DNA of 64,000 nucleotides from Oscillospiraceae bacterium. GTDB taxonomy: Bacteria > Bacillota > Clostridia > Oscillospirales > Ruminococcaceae. The position numbers and the translations under genes are program-made. Positions 1 to 8,399 of this stretch are shown piece by piece. Location: assembly GCA_009776305.1 (NCBI GenBank), contig WRLY01000003.1, positions 1-64,000 on the forward strand. The letters are read 5' to 3'. Position 1 is the first letter of the stretch, and each line of letters begins with the position of its first letter. The notes under the pieces are model-generated. The model made no database searches, was not told where the DNA came from, and saw only the letters and a list, made by a program, of their open reading frames with translations.

Positions 1-61
1 CAACTGCAATCAAGCGGTATATAATTAGAAGTAATACAAGACAAAAGGATAGGTACTCCCA

Positions 62-1147
62 ATGAAACGCTTATTATCTTTATTCCTCGCGACGGCGTTC
101 ATTCTCGGCGGGTGCGCGGGGGACGTTGTATTGCAAAATCCTGTTGAAAGTCTGGGGAAACAAACGAGTGAGGAAATTCAAGAAGCGCCTACCGATGAAA
201 TTTCAATAGAAATATATGAAGAATTCTATGACGGGGCTTTGAAAACAATACATTATGGAAAGCTGTTTGGTGTTATTGACGCTGACGGAAATATAATTTT
301 AGATTGTATTTATGATGATATTCGTGTTATATCACCGAGTAGAATTACAGCTTCTCAAAACAATGGCGGTAATTCATCTGAAAATAGAATATCTTGGATT
401 TATGACGATAAGGGTAATGTTATTTCCGATGGTGAATGGCGTATGATTGCATTTTCTCATGCGGGTGATAATGTATATTCATCTTTCGGGATTGGCGAGC
501 ATTATATCCCCGACGGAGATGTCGGAGCGTTTTTAATTGACCATGACGGTAACAAGGTTTTATCTACACGTTTTGATTATATACATGATACGTTAAGTAA
601 TTTCTCTGAATATCTTATCGTCAGTAAAGATGAAAAAGAATATGTAATTAATATTGAAGGAAATCTTTTAGATGAGTCGGTTGATAATTTTTTAGCCTCG
701 TATAAAGACAGAAAACAAATAATTAAGGAAACATCTGATAATTTATTATTAAACGGCTTCAGCCGAGTTAAAATCATATCGGAAAACCGTTTAATCGCAC
801 ATAAAATTACTGAATACGACAGCGATGAGGACGCTTGGATGTATGCCGAAGCATGGATATTTGATGCCGAGGGCAATGTAATTTCAAGCGGCGAGTGGCG
901 GGATATTAGATTTGGAACCAATGACGGCGGCATACGTGACACTATCGGCATTGGCATAATCTATATTCCCGATAGAGAAGACGGTTACGGAGAATTTTTA
1001 ATAAATCAAGACGGCGAAAAAGTTACTTCCACCCGCTATGACTATATAACTATGGCAGGTCTTTATAATATATTTGTAGTTACACTTGACGGCGAAAGAT
1101 TTGCGGTTGACGGCAACGGTAATCGTGTTGATATAGAATTTGATTAA
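62..1147 (+). CDS. WG-repeat lipoprotein
   Basis: Predicted secreted lipoprotein of 361 residues. It starts with a basic N-terminus and hydrophobic stretch ending in the lipobox LGGCAG, so Cys18 would be lipidated after LspA processing. The mature part carries WG-type repeats (for example FGVIDADGNIILDCIYDD) and is visibly duplicated: the block SDGEWRMI / GEHYIPDG / FLIDHDGNKVLSTRFDYI recurs as SSGEWRDI / GIIYIPDR / FLINQDGEKVTSTRYDYI about 180 residues later. WG repeats are found in many bacterial surface proteins of unknown function. An AAAGGATAGG ribosome site lies upstream and a TATAAT hexamer at 20-25 may be its -10 box. It converges with the decayed M23 gene. The exact role is unknown. 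Confidence 0.8.
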   Translation: MKRLLSLFLATAFILGGCAGDVVLQNPVESLGKQTSEEIQEAPTDEISIEIYEEFYDGALKTIHYGKLFGVIDADGNIILDCIYDDIRVISPSRITASQNNGGNSSENRISWIYDDKGNVISDGEWRMIAFSHAGDNVYSSFGIGEHYIPDGDVGAFLIDHDGNKVLSTRFDYIHDTLSNFSEYLIVSKDEKEYVINIEGNLLDESVDNFLASYKDRKQIIKETSDNLLLNGFSRVKIISENRLIAHKITEYDSDEDAWMYAEAWIFDAEGNVISSGEWRDIRFGTNDGGIRDTIGIGIIYIPDREDGYGEFLINQDGEKVTSTRYDYITMAGLYNIFVVTLDGERFAVDGNGNRVDIEFD

Positions 1148-1158
1148 TTCAATTACTA

Positions 1159-1795
1159 TTAGTCGTTTTCATGCAATTCACAATTACACCATGGTTCGGT
1201 ATCGCCTGTAAAATTTACATAAGGGAAAAATCTTTGAGGGTTTATGGAGTTGTAAATTCTATCAAAATTTGTGCCGTCATTTATCATTGCAAGATGAAGG
1301 TGATGTCCGCCTCCTTCTCCTATCGAAAGTCCGCTGTTTCCGACATGACCAATTAGCGTACCCGGGGAAACTTTTGAAACATTTACAGTAAATCTTTCAT
1401 GAGGATTATCCCTCATGTGCGCAAATAAAATACGGATATTATTTCCTGTAATTGGGTCTATGTTTTCAGTTTCAATAACTACCATGTTTCCGTAATCATA
1501 AGGAGTTGACGAAATATATACAACTGTACCGAAAGTAGGACTTTTTATTTCTTTATCTCTTATAGGAACAGGAATTCCGAGCGAATCCTTATTATCTGCT
1601 AAATCTATTGCGCTGTGTAACGGCTCCCGCTTTATGCGACGTTACCTGCCCTTGTTGATTAACAGATGCAATTGAAGGGGTTCTGCTACTCCAAAAAACG
1701 CCTTTATTTGAAGCGTTGTCCGGTGTTATTGTCGCGTTTAATTTAATCGAATCTCCGATATTTAAAATTGTAAATTCCGGCATTTCTATATACAT
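1159..1795 (-). pseudogene. Ig-like (Big_2) + M23 metallopeptidase gene, frameshifted/deleted
   Basis: The 5' part (1592-1795) begins after a good AAGGAGG site and encodes an Ig-like Big_2 domain: GDSIKLNATITPDNASNKGV, then SIASVNQQGQVTSHKAGAVT, after which the frame runs into a stop. The 3' part (1159 to about 1620) is in another frame and encodes an M23 peptidase core with the zinc and catalytic signature intact: LHSAIDLAD (HxxxD) and GGHHLHLAM (HxH). The M23 frame has a stop just upstream of the join and no plausible start until the ATG at 1485, which is already inside the domain. The residues that normally lie between a Big_2 domain and the M23 His are also missing. I infer an internal deletion with frameshift that inactivated a secreted or phage-like cell-wall hydrolase. 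Confidence 0.65.
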
Positions 1796-1807
1796 TATGT
1801 TTCCTCC

Positions 1808-2130
1808 TTATTCTTTTGTAATTCTAATTCCGATTACAGGGACAAATCCTTGCAATAATAAGTTAGTACTTGATATTTCCAAGTACTCAAATTTTCCCTG
1901 AAGACGCAGTTATTTTCCATTTGCGTATTAATTTCAACATCGGCTGTATACTCGCGTAAAGACAGATTTGGTGGGGACACCTCTAAAGTTTCAAATACTT
2001 CTTTGATAATATGATTGTTTTCCGTTTGCGTATTAATTGTAACGTCGGCTCTATACTCGCATAAAGACAGATTTGGCGAGGATATTTCTATAGTCTCAAT
2101 TCCTTGCTCGATGGTTATTGTCCTGTTCAT
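1808..2130 (-). pseudogene. Tandem-repeat protein of unknown function, frameshifted near its end
   Basis: The start is ATG at 2130 behind an AAAGGGTG site. The product consists of 35-residue repeats: ETIEISSPNLSL...INTQTENN and ETLEVSPPNLSL...INTQMENN. A third unit begins but the frame is lost at a TTTT run (1892-1895 on the plus strand). In the alternative frame the third unit continues as FEYLEISSTNLLL, followed by a short tail ending in a stop at 1808-1810, which overlaps the ribosome site of the Ig/M23 gene. One missing base in the homopolymer explains this, so it is either a real frameshift or a sequencing error. I do not recognise the family. It would be co-transcribed with the M23 gene. 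Confidence 0.5.
1888..2097 (-). repeat. Two 105-nt tandem coding repeats
   Basis: Units at about 2097-1993 and 1992-1888 encode aligned 35-residue blocks that share PNLSLxEYxADVxINTQxENN. A third, partial unit follows down to about 1850 in a shifted frame. The units differ at many third positions and also in residues, so the duplication is not recent. Confidence 0.75.
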
Positions 2131-2229
2131 TTGAATCACCCTTTGCTTAATACTAACTATGAATGTATTATATCACAGCAAGGCAGTGCATTGCTATGCA
2201 ATCTTTTTGTTAAGTTCCTAAAAAACAGT

Positions 2230-2261
2230 AAAAAAATGGAAACGGTTAAATAACCGTTTCC
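2230..2261 (-). terminator. Rho-independent terminator of the sensor-hydrogenase operon
   Basis: Perfect 10-bp stem GGAAACGGTT / AACCGTTTCC with a 4-nt loop (2238-2261), followed in the minus-strand direction by A and a run of seven T. It lies about 80 bp beyond the PHP gene stop. Another hairpin with CGCGTTT arms (2315-2342) abuts that stop. Confidence 0.75.
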
Positions 2262-2342
2262 CGCAGAAGAAGAAATTATTAATTATGTTGACGCTGTTTC
2301 CGTGTATCATCAAACGCGTTTCTGAAAGCTATTTAAAACGCG

Positions 2343-3140
2343 CTAATAAAAACCCGCAGAAAGCACCTCTAACACTCCCCTTGCGTTCCTTTCAGCCACA
2401 TTAAGCGTATTCCCCGGCAAAGACATACTCTCTAAAATATGTGCATCGCTATTGTGTATTATTTTGCAGTTTTTAAGGTATTCGTGCTGTTCTTTTAAGT
2501 TTTCAACCGCCTGTTTCGAGCGGATTTCAACACAATCAAAGCCGCAGTCGTCCGGAACAAAACCCAACTGCGATATAAGGCTGAACGCCGCACGCTCTAT
2601 ATGGGCAGGTATAATTATGCCGCCCCGCGAGCCTACTTCTCCCGCTAATGAATATAAACTGATTGAAACAGCGTTTATAAGGCAGTTTTCAACCTCGCCT
2701 GTTATTTCGTCTGTTTCATTCATTATAAACTGATTGCCGAAAACCGCTGTGTCGTTTTTCATGGGGAGTAAAAGCGGATAAACAAACTTGTCAAAGTCCA
2801 TCGCGGCGTAAAGTTCGGAAAATAGACAAAGCACATGAATTTCTTCCTCTGTTGTAAGCTCCATTCCCGCAATAGGAAGTATGCCACTCTCAGCCGCCGC
2901 TTTAAAAAAAGCGGGGCAGTTTTTGCAGGTATTATGGTCGGTCAGCGCGATAACGTCCAACCCCAAAACAGCGCCGAGCCCCGCTATGTTTGCCGGCGTG
3001 GATTCATCACTACCGCAGGGCGAAAGGCAGGAATGAACATGCAAATCATAGTTCAATGCCGTGCCGACACAATCTGTTCCCTCGCCGCGAAACGACGAAA
3101 GAACAGAGGGATTTTCTTGGCTTGGGGTTAAATTATCCAT
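2343..3140 (-). CDS. PHP-domain phosphoesterase
   Basis: A 265-residue protein of the polymerase and histidinol phosphatase (PHP) superfamily. Metal-binding motifs are visible: DLHVHSCLSPCG near residue 32, ALTDHNTCKN near 66, the GIIIPAHIER region, and HNSDAH near the C-terminus. Enzymes of this class hydrolyse phosphomonoesters or 3',5'-nucleotide phosphates with two or three metals. The first 30 residues are not part of the PHP core and no strong ribosome site precedes the ATG, so the true start could be internal. It is the last gene of the DRTGG / ATPase / hydrogenase operon. I infer that it acts as a phosphatase in that signalling module, as in related clostridial clusters; the substrate is unknown. 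Confidence 0.8.
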   Translation of the reverse strand: MDNLTPSQENPSVLSSFRGEGTDCVGTALNYDLHVHSCLSPCGSDESTPANIAGLGAVLGLDVIALTDHNTCKNCPAFFKAAAESGILPIAGMELTTEEEIHVLCLFSELYAAMDFDKFVYPLLLPMKNDTAVFGNQFIMNETDEITGEVENCLINAVSISLYSLAGEVGSRGGIIIPAHIERAAFSLISQLGFVPDDCGFDCVEIRSKQAVENLKEQHEYLKNCKIIHNSDAHILESMSLPGNTLNVAERNARGVLEVLSAGFY

Positions 3141-3161
3141 AAAATTTCAACCATTTTTAAA

Positions 3162-3488
3162 TTAAAGTCCGTTATTTATTAACAATCCCGCTTCAAAGGC
3201 GGGTTTGTCAGTTTTCAGAATATTTACGCCCTGTTGTTTTGCTTTTTCAAGAGCGGCGCTGTCAATCGGCGCGTTTTCCGCAAGAACAATTACCGAAATA
3301 TCCGCCAAAACAGCCACAGCCACAGAGTTCATGTTACCCATTACGGTAATCCACGCGCTGTCGGCAGAAGCCCGCCCCATAACCCAACTTAAAAGGTCGC
3401 AACAGTAAACGCTTGATATTTCCCTGTCGGGTTCTCCCTCATGTACAGATTCAAAACCTAAATTAGCAATTAAATCTTTTACTTTCAT
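3162..3488 (-). CDS. DRTGG-domain protein (second copy)
   Basis: A 108-residue single-domain protein resembling the stand-alone DRTGG proteins of clostridial hydrogenase clusters: N-terminal MKVKDLIANLGFE, a central VYCCDLLSWVMGRA stretch and a C-terminal alpha/beta part ending in LLINNGL. DRTGG domains are thought to bind ligands next to phosphotransacetylase, CBS or kinase domains, but no activity is established. It lies between the hydrogenase-like protein and the PHP protein, and a diverged paralogue sits at 5399-5752 in the same operon. The duplication flanking the ATPase and the hydrogenase suggests one conserved module. Confidence 0.7.
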   Translation of the reverse strand: MKVKDLIANLGFESVHEGEPDREISSVYCCDLLSWVMGRASADSAWITVMGNMNSVAVAVLADISVIVLAENAPIDSAALEKAKQQGVNILKTDKPAFEAGLLINNGL

Positions 3489-3509
3489 GTTTTTTTAACC
3501 CCTGTCATA

Positions 3510-4952
3510 TTATCTTTGAGAGTTTGAGAGTTTTGACTCTGTTTCGAGAGCCTCGACCCGCTTATGTATACAGCCCTTTTCGTCCGCCAAGCCTTTAGCC
3601 ACGTCTTCGGCGTTAGCCGCGCAGGTCGGCGCGCCGCAACAGCCACAGTCAAGACCGGGTAATTTTTCAATCAACTCGTCTACCCTTTTCATCATGCTAA
3701 TGGACTCTTCCAAGGTTTGACCGAGGCGATAAACCGGCTGAAACTCGATTTTCTTATTATTATAAGCGTAAGGCGGTACCGAAGCATTTATATGAGTGCC
3801 TGAAACAGGGAGGTATTTGCGTATTATATTAAGCTTAACCTTAGCAATATAAGGGTTCTCAACCACCAAAACGCCGCCTACGCAACCACCTTTACAGGCA
3901 TTTAATTCAATAAATTCAAGATTAGTGAATTTTGAATCTTCCAAGTCTTCAAGAGACTTGATTACGCTCTCGATTCCGTCCACAGCAAGGTAATTATCGG
4001 TAAGCAAACCGCTTGCCTCTCCGCCGTGTCCGCCCCAGCTTACGCCTATTCTTCCCGCTTTGTCTATTTCACGAGAAAACTCGCTTCCCCTGTCAAAGGA
4101 GGTCATATCACCACCTGACGCGGCAATTTCTTTCATGAAAGGCAACAGGCGCGGATAAATATCGCTGACCGCCAAAACCTTGTCAATCTGAGATTCTTTA
4201 ATTCCAAGCGGGGAGTAAGCCTCAGCCACCTTCGCAGGGCAGGGCGATATGAAAAACACTCCGATTTTCTCTCTCGGAAGTCCGGTTCTTATCAGAGCGC
4301 GCCTTACAGCCGCATTAGCCGCCATTTCAACAGGGGCGATTACAGGTGAAATATTGTCTAACAGGTTGGGGAATTTAACGCTAATCAGCCTCACAACACA
4401 AGGGCAAGCCGAAGAGATAATCGGCAGACTGCCGGGGATAAAACCGCCTTGCGGCAAATTATCCCGAGCCCCCGAGGCTAAATCTTTAATGAGCTTTCTC
4501 GTAATCTCCGACACCAATTCAGCAGCAGCCGCAACCTCATAAACATCGTCAAAACCAAGCGAAAGCAAAGCGTTCAAAACCAAGGATTTCTCCTCAAGGT
4601 TGTTGAATTGCGCGTAAAGCGACGGCGGAGGCAACGCGATTTTATACTCATATTCCGATAAAGTGTCAAAAGAATCAAAAGTCGCCTTTTTTGCATGATG
4701 GGGGCAAGCTCTTATACACTCGCCGCAGTCGGTACAATATTCTTTAGTGATTTGCGATTTCCCGTCACGTACACGAATAGCTTGGGTCGGACAGCGTTTC
4801 AGGCAGTTAATACAGCCCTTACACAAATCCGAGTCAAGCCTAACCGAATGAAAAAAGCGGTCATATTCCGGTTTTCGGCTCTGAAAAAAAGGTGGGGCTG
4901 TTGATAAGGGGTTCGAGGCTCTCGGCATTGTTTTATTATCCAAAATATTCAT
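3510..4952 (-). CDS. [FeFe]-hydrogenase-like protein, putative sensory type
   Basis: A 480-residue iron-sulfur protein. It has two N-terminal [4Fe-4S] ferredoxin motifs (Cys44/47/50/54 and Cys73/76/79/83), an H-cluster domain, and a C-terminal FeS domain with LPGLDCGCCGAPTCAANA and Cys461. All four H-cluster cysteine ligands are present: SACPC (Cys183), SPCPAK (Cys238), NACKGGC (Cys353, Cys357). The residue before Cys183, a proton-relay Cys in catalytic enzymes, is Ala182, and the usual Met residues of motifs 2 and 3 are Ser and Asn. This pattern matches hydrogenases proposed to be sensory rather than bulk H2 producers. Neighbours (DRTGG, RsbW-like ATPase, PHP) support signalling. No maturases (HydEFG) are in the window. 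Confidence 0.85.
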   Translation of the reverse strand: MNILDNKTMPRASNPLSTAPPFFQSRKPEYDRFFHSVRLDSDLCKGCINCLKRCPTQAIRVRDGKSQITKEYCTDCGECIRACPHHAKKATFDSFDTLSEYEYKIALPPPSLYAQFNNLEEKSLVLNALLSLGFDDVYEVAAAAELVSEITRKLIKDLASGARDNLPQGGFIPGSLPIISSACPCVVRLISVKFPNLLDNISPVIAPVEMAANAAVRRALIRTGLPREKIGVFFISPCPAKVAEAYSPLGIKESQIDKVLAVSDIYPRLLPFMKEIAASGGDMTSFDRGSEFSREIDKAGRIGVSWGGHGGEASGLLTDNYLAVDGIESVIKSLEDLEDSKFTNLEFIELNACKGGCVGGVLVVENPYIAKVKLNIIRKYLPVSGTHINASVPPYAYNNKKIEFQPVYRLGQTLEESISMMKRVDELIEKLPGLDCGCCGAPTCAANAEDVAKGLADEKGCIHKRVEALETESKLSNSQR

Positions 4953-4971
4953 CTACTTCCATAGAAATTTT

Positions 4972-5397
4972 TTATTTTTCTAAATATACCTTCATTTCCA
5001 CCACGGTGCCTTTCCCTACCTCGGAGTTAATCTTGAATTCGTCGGTATATTTTATCATGTTGGGAATTCCCATTCCCGCACCGAATCCAAGTGAGCGAAT
5101 ATCTTCCTTTGCCGTGGTGTATCCCTCGCGCATGGCAAGTTCAACGTCGGGTATGCCTCCTCCGGTATCGCGAAGCACAAGTGAAACGGCGTCAGAGTCT
5201 ACAAAAACATCTATCGTTCCGCCGCTGGCATGAATCACCATGTTGATTTCGCCCTCATAGACGGCGATTGCCACATTGCGTACCACACCCGGGGGAATAC
5301 CCATTTGTTTCAGTTTATTTTTTATTGCGGAGCTGGCTTCCCCCGCACGGGTAAAGTCGTTACCGGGTACTTCATAACGCATTTCAAGAGCGCTCAT
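4972..5397 (-). CDS. RsbW-like anti-sigma/ATP-binding protein (HATPase)
   Basis: A protein of about 141 residues with the GHKL ATPase fold of serine kinases and anti-sigma factors: N-box AVYEGEINMVIHA, G1 box LRDTGGGIPDVELAM, and G2 box SLGFGAGMGIPNMI. I place the start at the ATG at 5397, which follows GGAGG by about 9 nt and lies 1 nt after the stop of the upstream DRTGG gene; a longer reading would overlap that gene. There is no His-phosphorylation domain, so it would act on a protein partner or sense nucleotide. Its place between a DRTGG protein and the hydrogenase suggests it transmits the signal of the iron-sulfur sensor. Confidence 0.8.
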   Translation of the reverse strand: MSALEMRYEVPGNDFTRAGEASSAIKNKLKQMGIPPGVVRNVAIAVYEGEINMVIHASGGTIDVFVDSDAVSLVLRDTGGGIPDVELAMREGYTTAKEDIRSLGFGAGMGIPNMIKYTDEFKINSEVGKGTVVEMKVYLEK

Positions 5398-5398
5398 A

Positions 5399-5752
5399 TT
5401 ATTTCGTACCTCCGTGTAATCCGCTTTCATAAAGCTTTCCGCAAGCCTCAAACATACGATGGGAAGTTGAGAGAATTACTATGTTCTTTTCAGCAGAAAG
5501 TTTAATTACATCATCGCAGGGTTTCTTTCCCCTTACAAATACTATGCAAATGATGTCCATCATTTCCGCCGTTCTAACCACCTGCGGATTTAAAAGCCCT
5601 GTAAGCAGTACCGCCTGGTCTTTCACAAAAGCTAAAACATCGCTCATCATATCAGAACCGCATGCAGTATGTACCTCACTGTTAAGTCTATCCTCACAGC
5701 ACTGAACCTCACAATCAAGAAGCTTCGCAATATCGCCGATAGTCATAGTCAT
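5399..5752 (-). CDS. DRTGG-domain protein (first gene of the sensor operon)
   Basis: A 117-residue DRTGG-like protein: MTIGDIAKLLDCEV at the N-terminus (as in HprK-associated and CBS/DRTGG proteins), a middle CGSDMMSDVLAFVKD segment and a C-terminal IVILSTSHRMFEACGKLYE. It opens the operon behind a TTGCTT-N17-TATAAT promoter and an AAGGAAGG ribosome site; the ATG at 5746 is an alternative start with better spacing. It is a diverged paralogue of the DRTGG protein at 3162-3488. Function is not established; I infer ligand binding. Confidence 0.75.
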   Translation of the reverse strand: MTMTIGDIAKLLDCEVQCCEDRLNSEVHTACGSDMMSDVLAFVKDQAVLLTGLLNPQVVRTAEMMDIICIVFVRGKKPCDDVIKLSAEKNIVILSTSHRMFEACGKLYESGLHGGTK

Positions 5753-5780
5753 TTTCCTTCCTTTTTAAAAATTTAATATA

Positions 5781-5809
5781 ATTATATCACATTTTTTTTA
5801 TTAAAGCAA
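5781..5809 (-). promoter_or_regulatory. Sigma-A promoter of the sensor-hydrogenase operon
   Basis: On the minus strand TTGCTT (5804-5809), a 17-nt spacer and TATAAT (5781-5786), about 30 bp upstream of the DRTGG start. Confidence 0.7.
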
Positions 5810-5843
5810 TAAGCAAAAATGCGGAAATTTTATTGGGCGGACT

Positions 5844-7112
5844 TTAAAGCCCGCCTTTAATTTTTTCCCAATACTCCCTTGCCGCCTGCTCCATTTTATT
5901 CTCCCCGAATTCATAATAAACCCTATCTTTGATTTCATCGGGCAAGTACTGCTGTTTTACATAATGGTTAGGGTAGTCGTGGGGATAGAGATAATTCTGC
6001 CCTTTATTTTTTATATCATCGCCATCAAAGTGCTTATTTTGCAACTGCCGCGGAAAATCCCCCGTCAAGCCTTTTTCAACATCGGCAAGGGCGCGGTCAA
6101 TGGCTAATTTAGCGGAATTGGATTTTGGCGAGGTGCAAAGCAGTATTGCGGCTTCGGCAAGTGGGAGCTTGGCTTCGGGCAATCCTAATTGCAAAGCCGA
6201 ATCCACGCAGGCTTTTACAATTACTATAGCGTTTGGAAAAGCCAAGCCTACGTCTTCGGCGGCAATAGCCAAAAGCCTCCTGCAAGCCGACGGCAAATCC
6301 CCCGCCGCAAGCAACCGTGCAAGATAGTGCAAAGCGGCGTTCTCGTCCGAGCCGCGAATTGATTTATGAAATGCCGAAAGTATATCATAATGGGCGTCGC
6401 CGTCGCGGTCGTATTTTACGGCGCTCTTTTGAGCGGCTTCAGCGGCGGTTTGGGTTAAGACTTTATTATCCCCCGCGGTCAGGACGCAAATTTCAACAGC
6501 GTTAAGCGCTTTTCTGACGTCTCCCCCGCAACCGAACGCAATTGTTCTGAAAATTTCGCCCCGATTCTCAAAATCCAATTTAACCCCGATTTCTTCTGAA
6601 ACTATTTTAAATCCCCGTTCAATTGCGGGGATTATTTCCTCGGGGGAAATCGGCTTAAACTCAAAAACAGTGCTTCGGGAAAGAATCGCCCCGTAAACAT
6701 AAAAATAAGGGTTTTCGGTAGTCGAGGCAATCAGCGTTATATCGCCGTTTTCTATGAATTCGAGCAGACTTTGCTGTTGCTTTTTATTAAAATACTGGAT
6801 TTCGTCAAGATAAAGCAGAATCCCAGTGCTCCCCATAAGGGTATTGGTTTCTGAGATGATTTGCTTTATATCCGCCGTACTTGCCTGCGTACCGTTTAGC
6901 TTGCGTAAGGTCATATCGGCGCGATTGGCGATAATATTAGCAAGCGTGGTCTTCCCTGTTCCCGACGGTCCGTAAAATATTAAATTGGGCAGGCGGCGTT
7001 TTTCATCAACATTTTCGATTATTTTACGAAGAATTTTATTCTCGCCCATTAAATGTTTTTGTCCGACGAATTCTTCAAGATTTTGAGGGCGTATTCTCTC
7101 GGCTAAGGGCAT
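5844..7112 (-). CDS. rarA: RarA/MgsA replication-associated recombination ATPase
   Basis: A clamp-loader-like AAA+ ATPase of about 422 residues that acts at stalled replication forks. Walker A GPSGTGKTTLAN, Walker B LLYLDEIQYF, the sensor-1 region STTENPYF, and the conserved opening PLAERIRPQNLEEFVGQKHL are all present, as is the C-terminal tetramerisation domain with NPHDYPNHY-like YLYPHDYPNHYVKQQYLP. I choose the ATG at 7112, six nt after GAGGTG; the GTG nine nt upstream lies inside that site. It follows the PRPP synthetase gene with a 10-bp hairpin between them. Confidence 0.95.
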   Translation of the reverse strand: MPLAERIRPQNLEEFVGQKHLMGENKILRKIIENVDEKRRLPNLIFYGPSGTGKTTLANIIANRADMTLRKLNGTQASTADIKQIISETNTLMGSTGILLYLDEIQYFNKKQQQSLLEFIENGDITLIASTTENPYFYVYGAILSRSTVFEFKPISPEEIIPAIERGFKIVSEEIGVKLDFENRGEIFRTIAFGCGGDVRKALNAVEICVLTAGDNKVLTQTAAEAAQKSAVKYDRDGDAHYDILSAFHKSIRGSDENAALHYLARLLAAGDLPSACRRLLAIAAEDVGLAFPNAIVIVKACVDSALQLGLPEAKLPLAEAAILLCTSPKSNSAKLAIDRALADVEKGLTGDFPRQLQNKHFDGDDIKNKGQNYLYPHDYPNHYVKQQYLPDEIKDRVYYEFGENKMEQAAREYWEKIKGGL

Positions 7113-7130
7113 GGGGTACACCTCACTATC

Positions 7131-7155
7131 AACCCCCGCCGCTTTGGCGGGGGTT
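7131..7155. other. GC-rich hairpin between prs-like gene and rarA
   Basis: Perfect 10-bp inverted repeat AACCCCCGCC / GGCGGGGGTT with a 5-nt loop, lying just after the PRPP synthetase stop and before the rarA ribosome site. It has no T run, so it may only attenuate or protect the transcript end. Confidence 0.5.
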
Positions 7156-7159
7156 CTAC

Positions 7160-8350
7160 TTAATGCAGTTTCACTAATTCCTCTGTTTTTACAATAAAAT
7201 CATCGTTCTTATTAAACCGTTTCATTAAAGACTTTATTTTCAAATGTGGGTCGATTACCCTGCCGGTTGAAATGTCATGGTTCAGAGCAGCTATAAGATA
7301 GGCTATGTATTTGGATATATCCACGTCACAATACCACTCGCTGTTTAAAAGCGCGGGAGAACGATAGGTAAGGTTAGTCCCAAAGACAAAATCTATAATG
7401 CCTTCCTTATAGGCTTTTTCAAACTTTTCCAAGCCGTTGGTGAAAATCGGATATGTAGCATATACCAAAATACGCGACGCATGCCTCTTTTTAAGCTCAT
7501 AAGCAACTTCGAGCATGGACTCGCCCGATGAAATAATATCATCTGAAATAAATATATCCTTATTCTTAACCGAGTCTCCTAAATACTCGTGCGCTGTTAT
7601 AGGATTACGTCCGTTGATAATCATTGAATAATCCCTGCGTTTATAGAACATACCGAGGTCAACCCCCAACACTGAGGCGTAATACATATTCCTGTTCAGC
7701 GCGCCCTCGTCGGGGCTTACCATCATAAAGTGCTTTTTATCAATTTTAAGATTCTTAACCCGCCGAAACAGCGCTTTTAATACCTGATAGGAGGGTATAA
7801 TGTTGTCAAAACCCATAAGCGGAACGGCGTTACACACCCTCGAATCGTGAGCGTCAAAAGTAATTATGTTTTTTACACCCATAGATTCAAGCTCCTGCAG
7901 GGCAATGGCGCAGTCCAATGATTCCCGATAGTTTCTCCTGTGCTGTCTACCGCCGTAAAGAATGGGCATAATGACGTTTATTCGGTGCGCTTTACCTCCC
8001 GCCGCTTGAATTATACGTTTTAAATCCTGAAAATGGTCGTCGGGCGACATGTGGTTGGTCTCGCCGAAAAGGGTGTAGGTACAGGAATAATTCCCCACGT
8101 CAACGACTATAAAAACATCATCGCCGCGGATTGATTTTCTTAAAATACCTTTAGCATCACCAGAGGAAAAACGTGGACACTCATTTCTGATTAAAAAGGT
8201 ATCGCCTTTAAACCCTGTGTCGCCCCACCATTTTAGCAGATGGTCGTTGATTTTATTGCCGAGCTCGGAGGCTCCCTCAAGGGCAATAAGTGAAACAGGC
8301 GCTACCTGCCTTTTTTTCTTAAAGACTAATTCATTTTGTTTTGCAGACAT
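7160..8350 (-). CDS. Ribose-phosphate pyrophosphokinase, divergent long form
   Basis: PRPP synthetase family protein of about 396 residues, versus about 315 for classical Prs. Recognisable parts: IMPILYGGRQHRRNY (the catalytic RQDRK region, here RQHRR), TFDAHDSRV, MVSPDEGALNR, and the PRPP loop IFISDDIISSGESMLEV, where the classical form is DDmidTaGT. It would make PRPP from ribose 5-phosphate and ATP for nucleotide synthesis; substitutions in two active-site motifs leave room for another pyrophosphokinase or phosphoribosyl role. The ATG at 8350 follows GGAGG by 6 nt. Upstream of it lies glyA. Confidence 0.8.
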   Translation of the reverse strand: MSAKQNELVFKKKRQVAPVSLIALEGASELGNKINDHLLKWWGDTGFKGDTFLIRNECPRFSSGDAKGILRKSIRGDDVFIVVDVGNYSCTYTLFGETNHMSPDDHFQDLKRIIQAAGGKAHRINVIMPILYGGRQHRRNYRESLDCAIALQELESMGVKNIITFDAHDSRVCNAVPLMGFDNIIPSYQVLKALFRRVKNLKIDKKHFMMVSPDEGALNRNMYYASVLGVDLGMFYKRRDYSMIINGRNPITAHEYLGDSVKNKDIFISDDIISSGESMLEVAYELKKRHASRILVYATYPIFTNGLEKFEKAYKEGIIDFVFGTNLTYRSPALLNSEWYCDVDISKYIAYLIAALNHDISTGRVIDPHLKIKSLMKRFNKNDDFIVKTEELVKLH

Positions 8351-8399
8351 TCTCATCCTCCGTATAATCTATAAGGAGCGGTGCAACATAGCCCCCCTG

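Noticed and set aside
1888-2097. Possible CRISPR or other array from the tandem repeats
   Set aside because: The 105-nt units are coding, contiguous without spacers and diverged at many sites. The 18-bp units in pyrK and mutS are also spacerless and coding.
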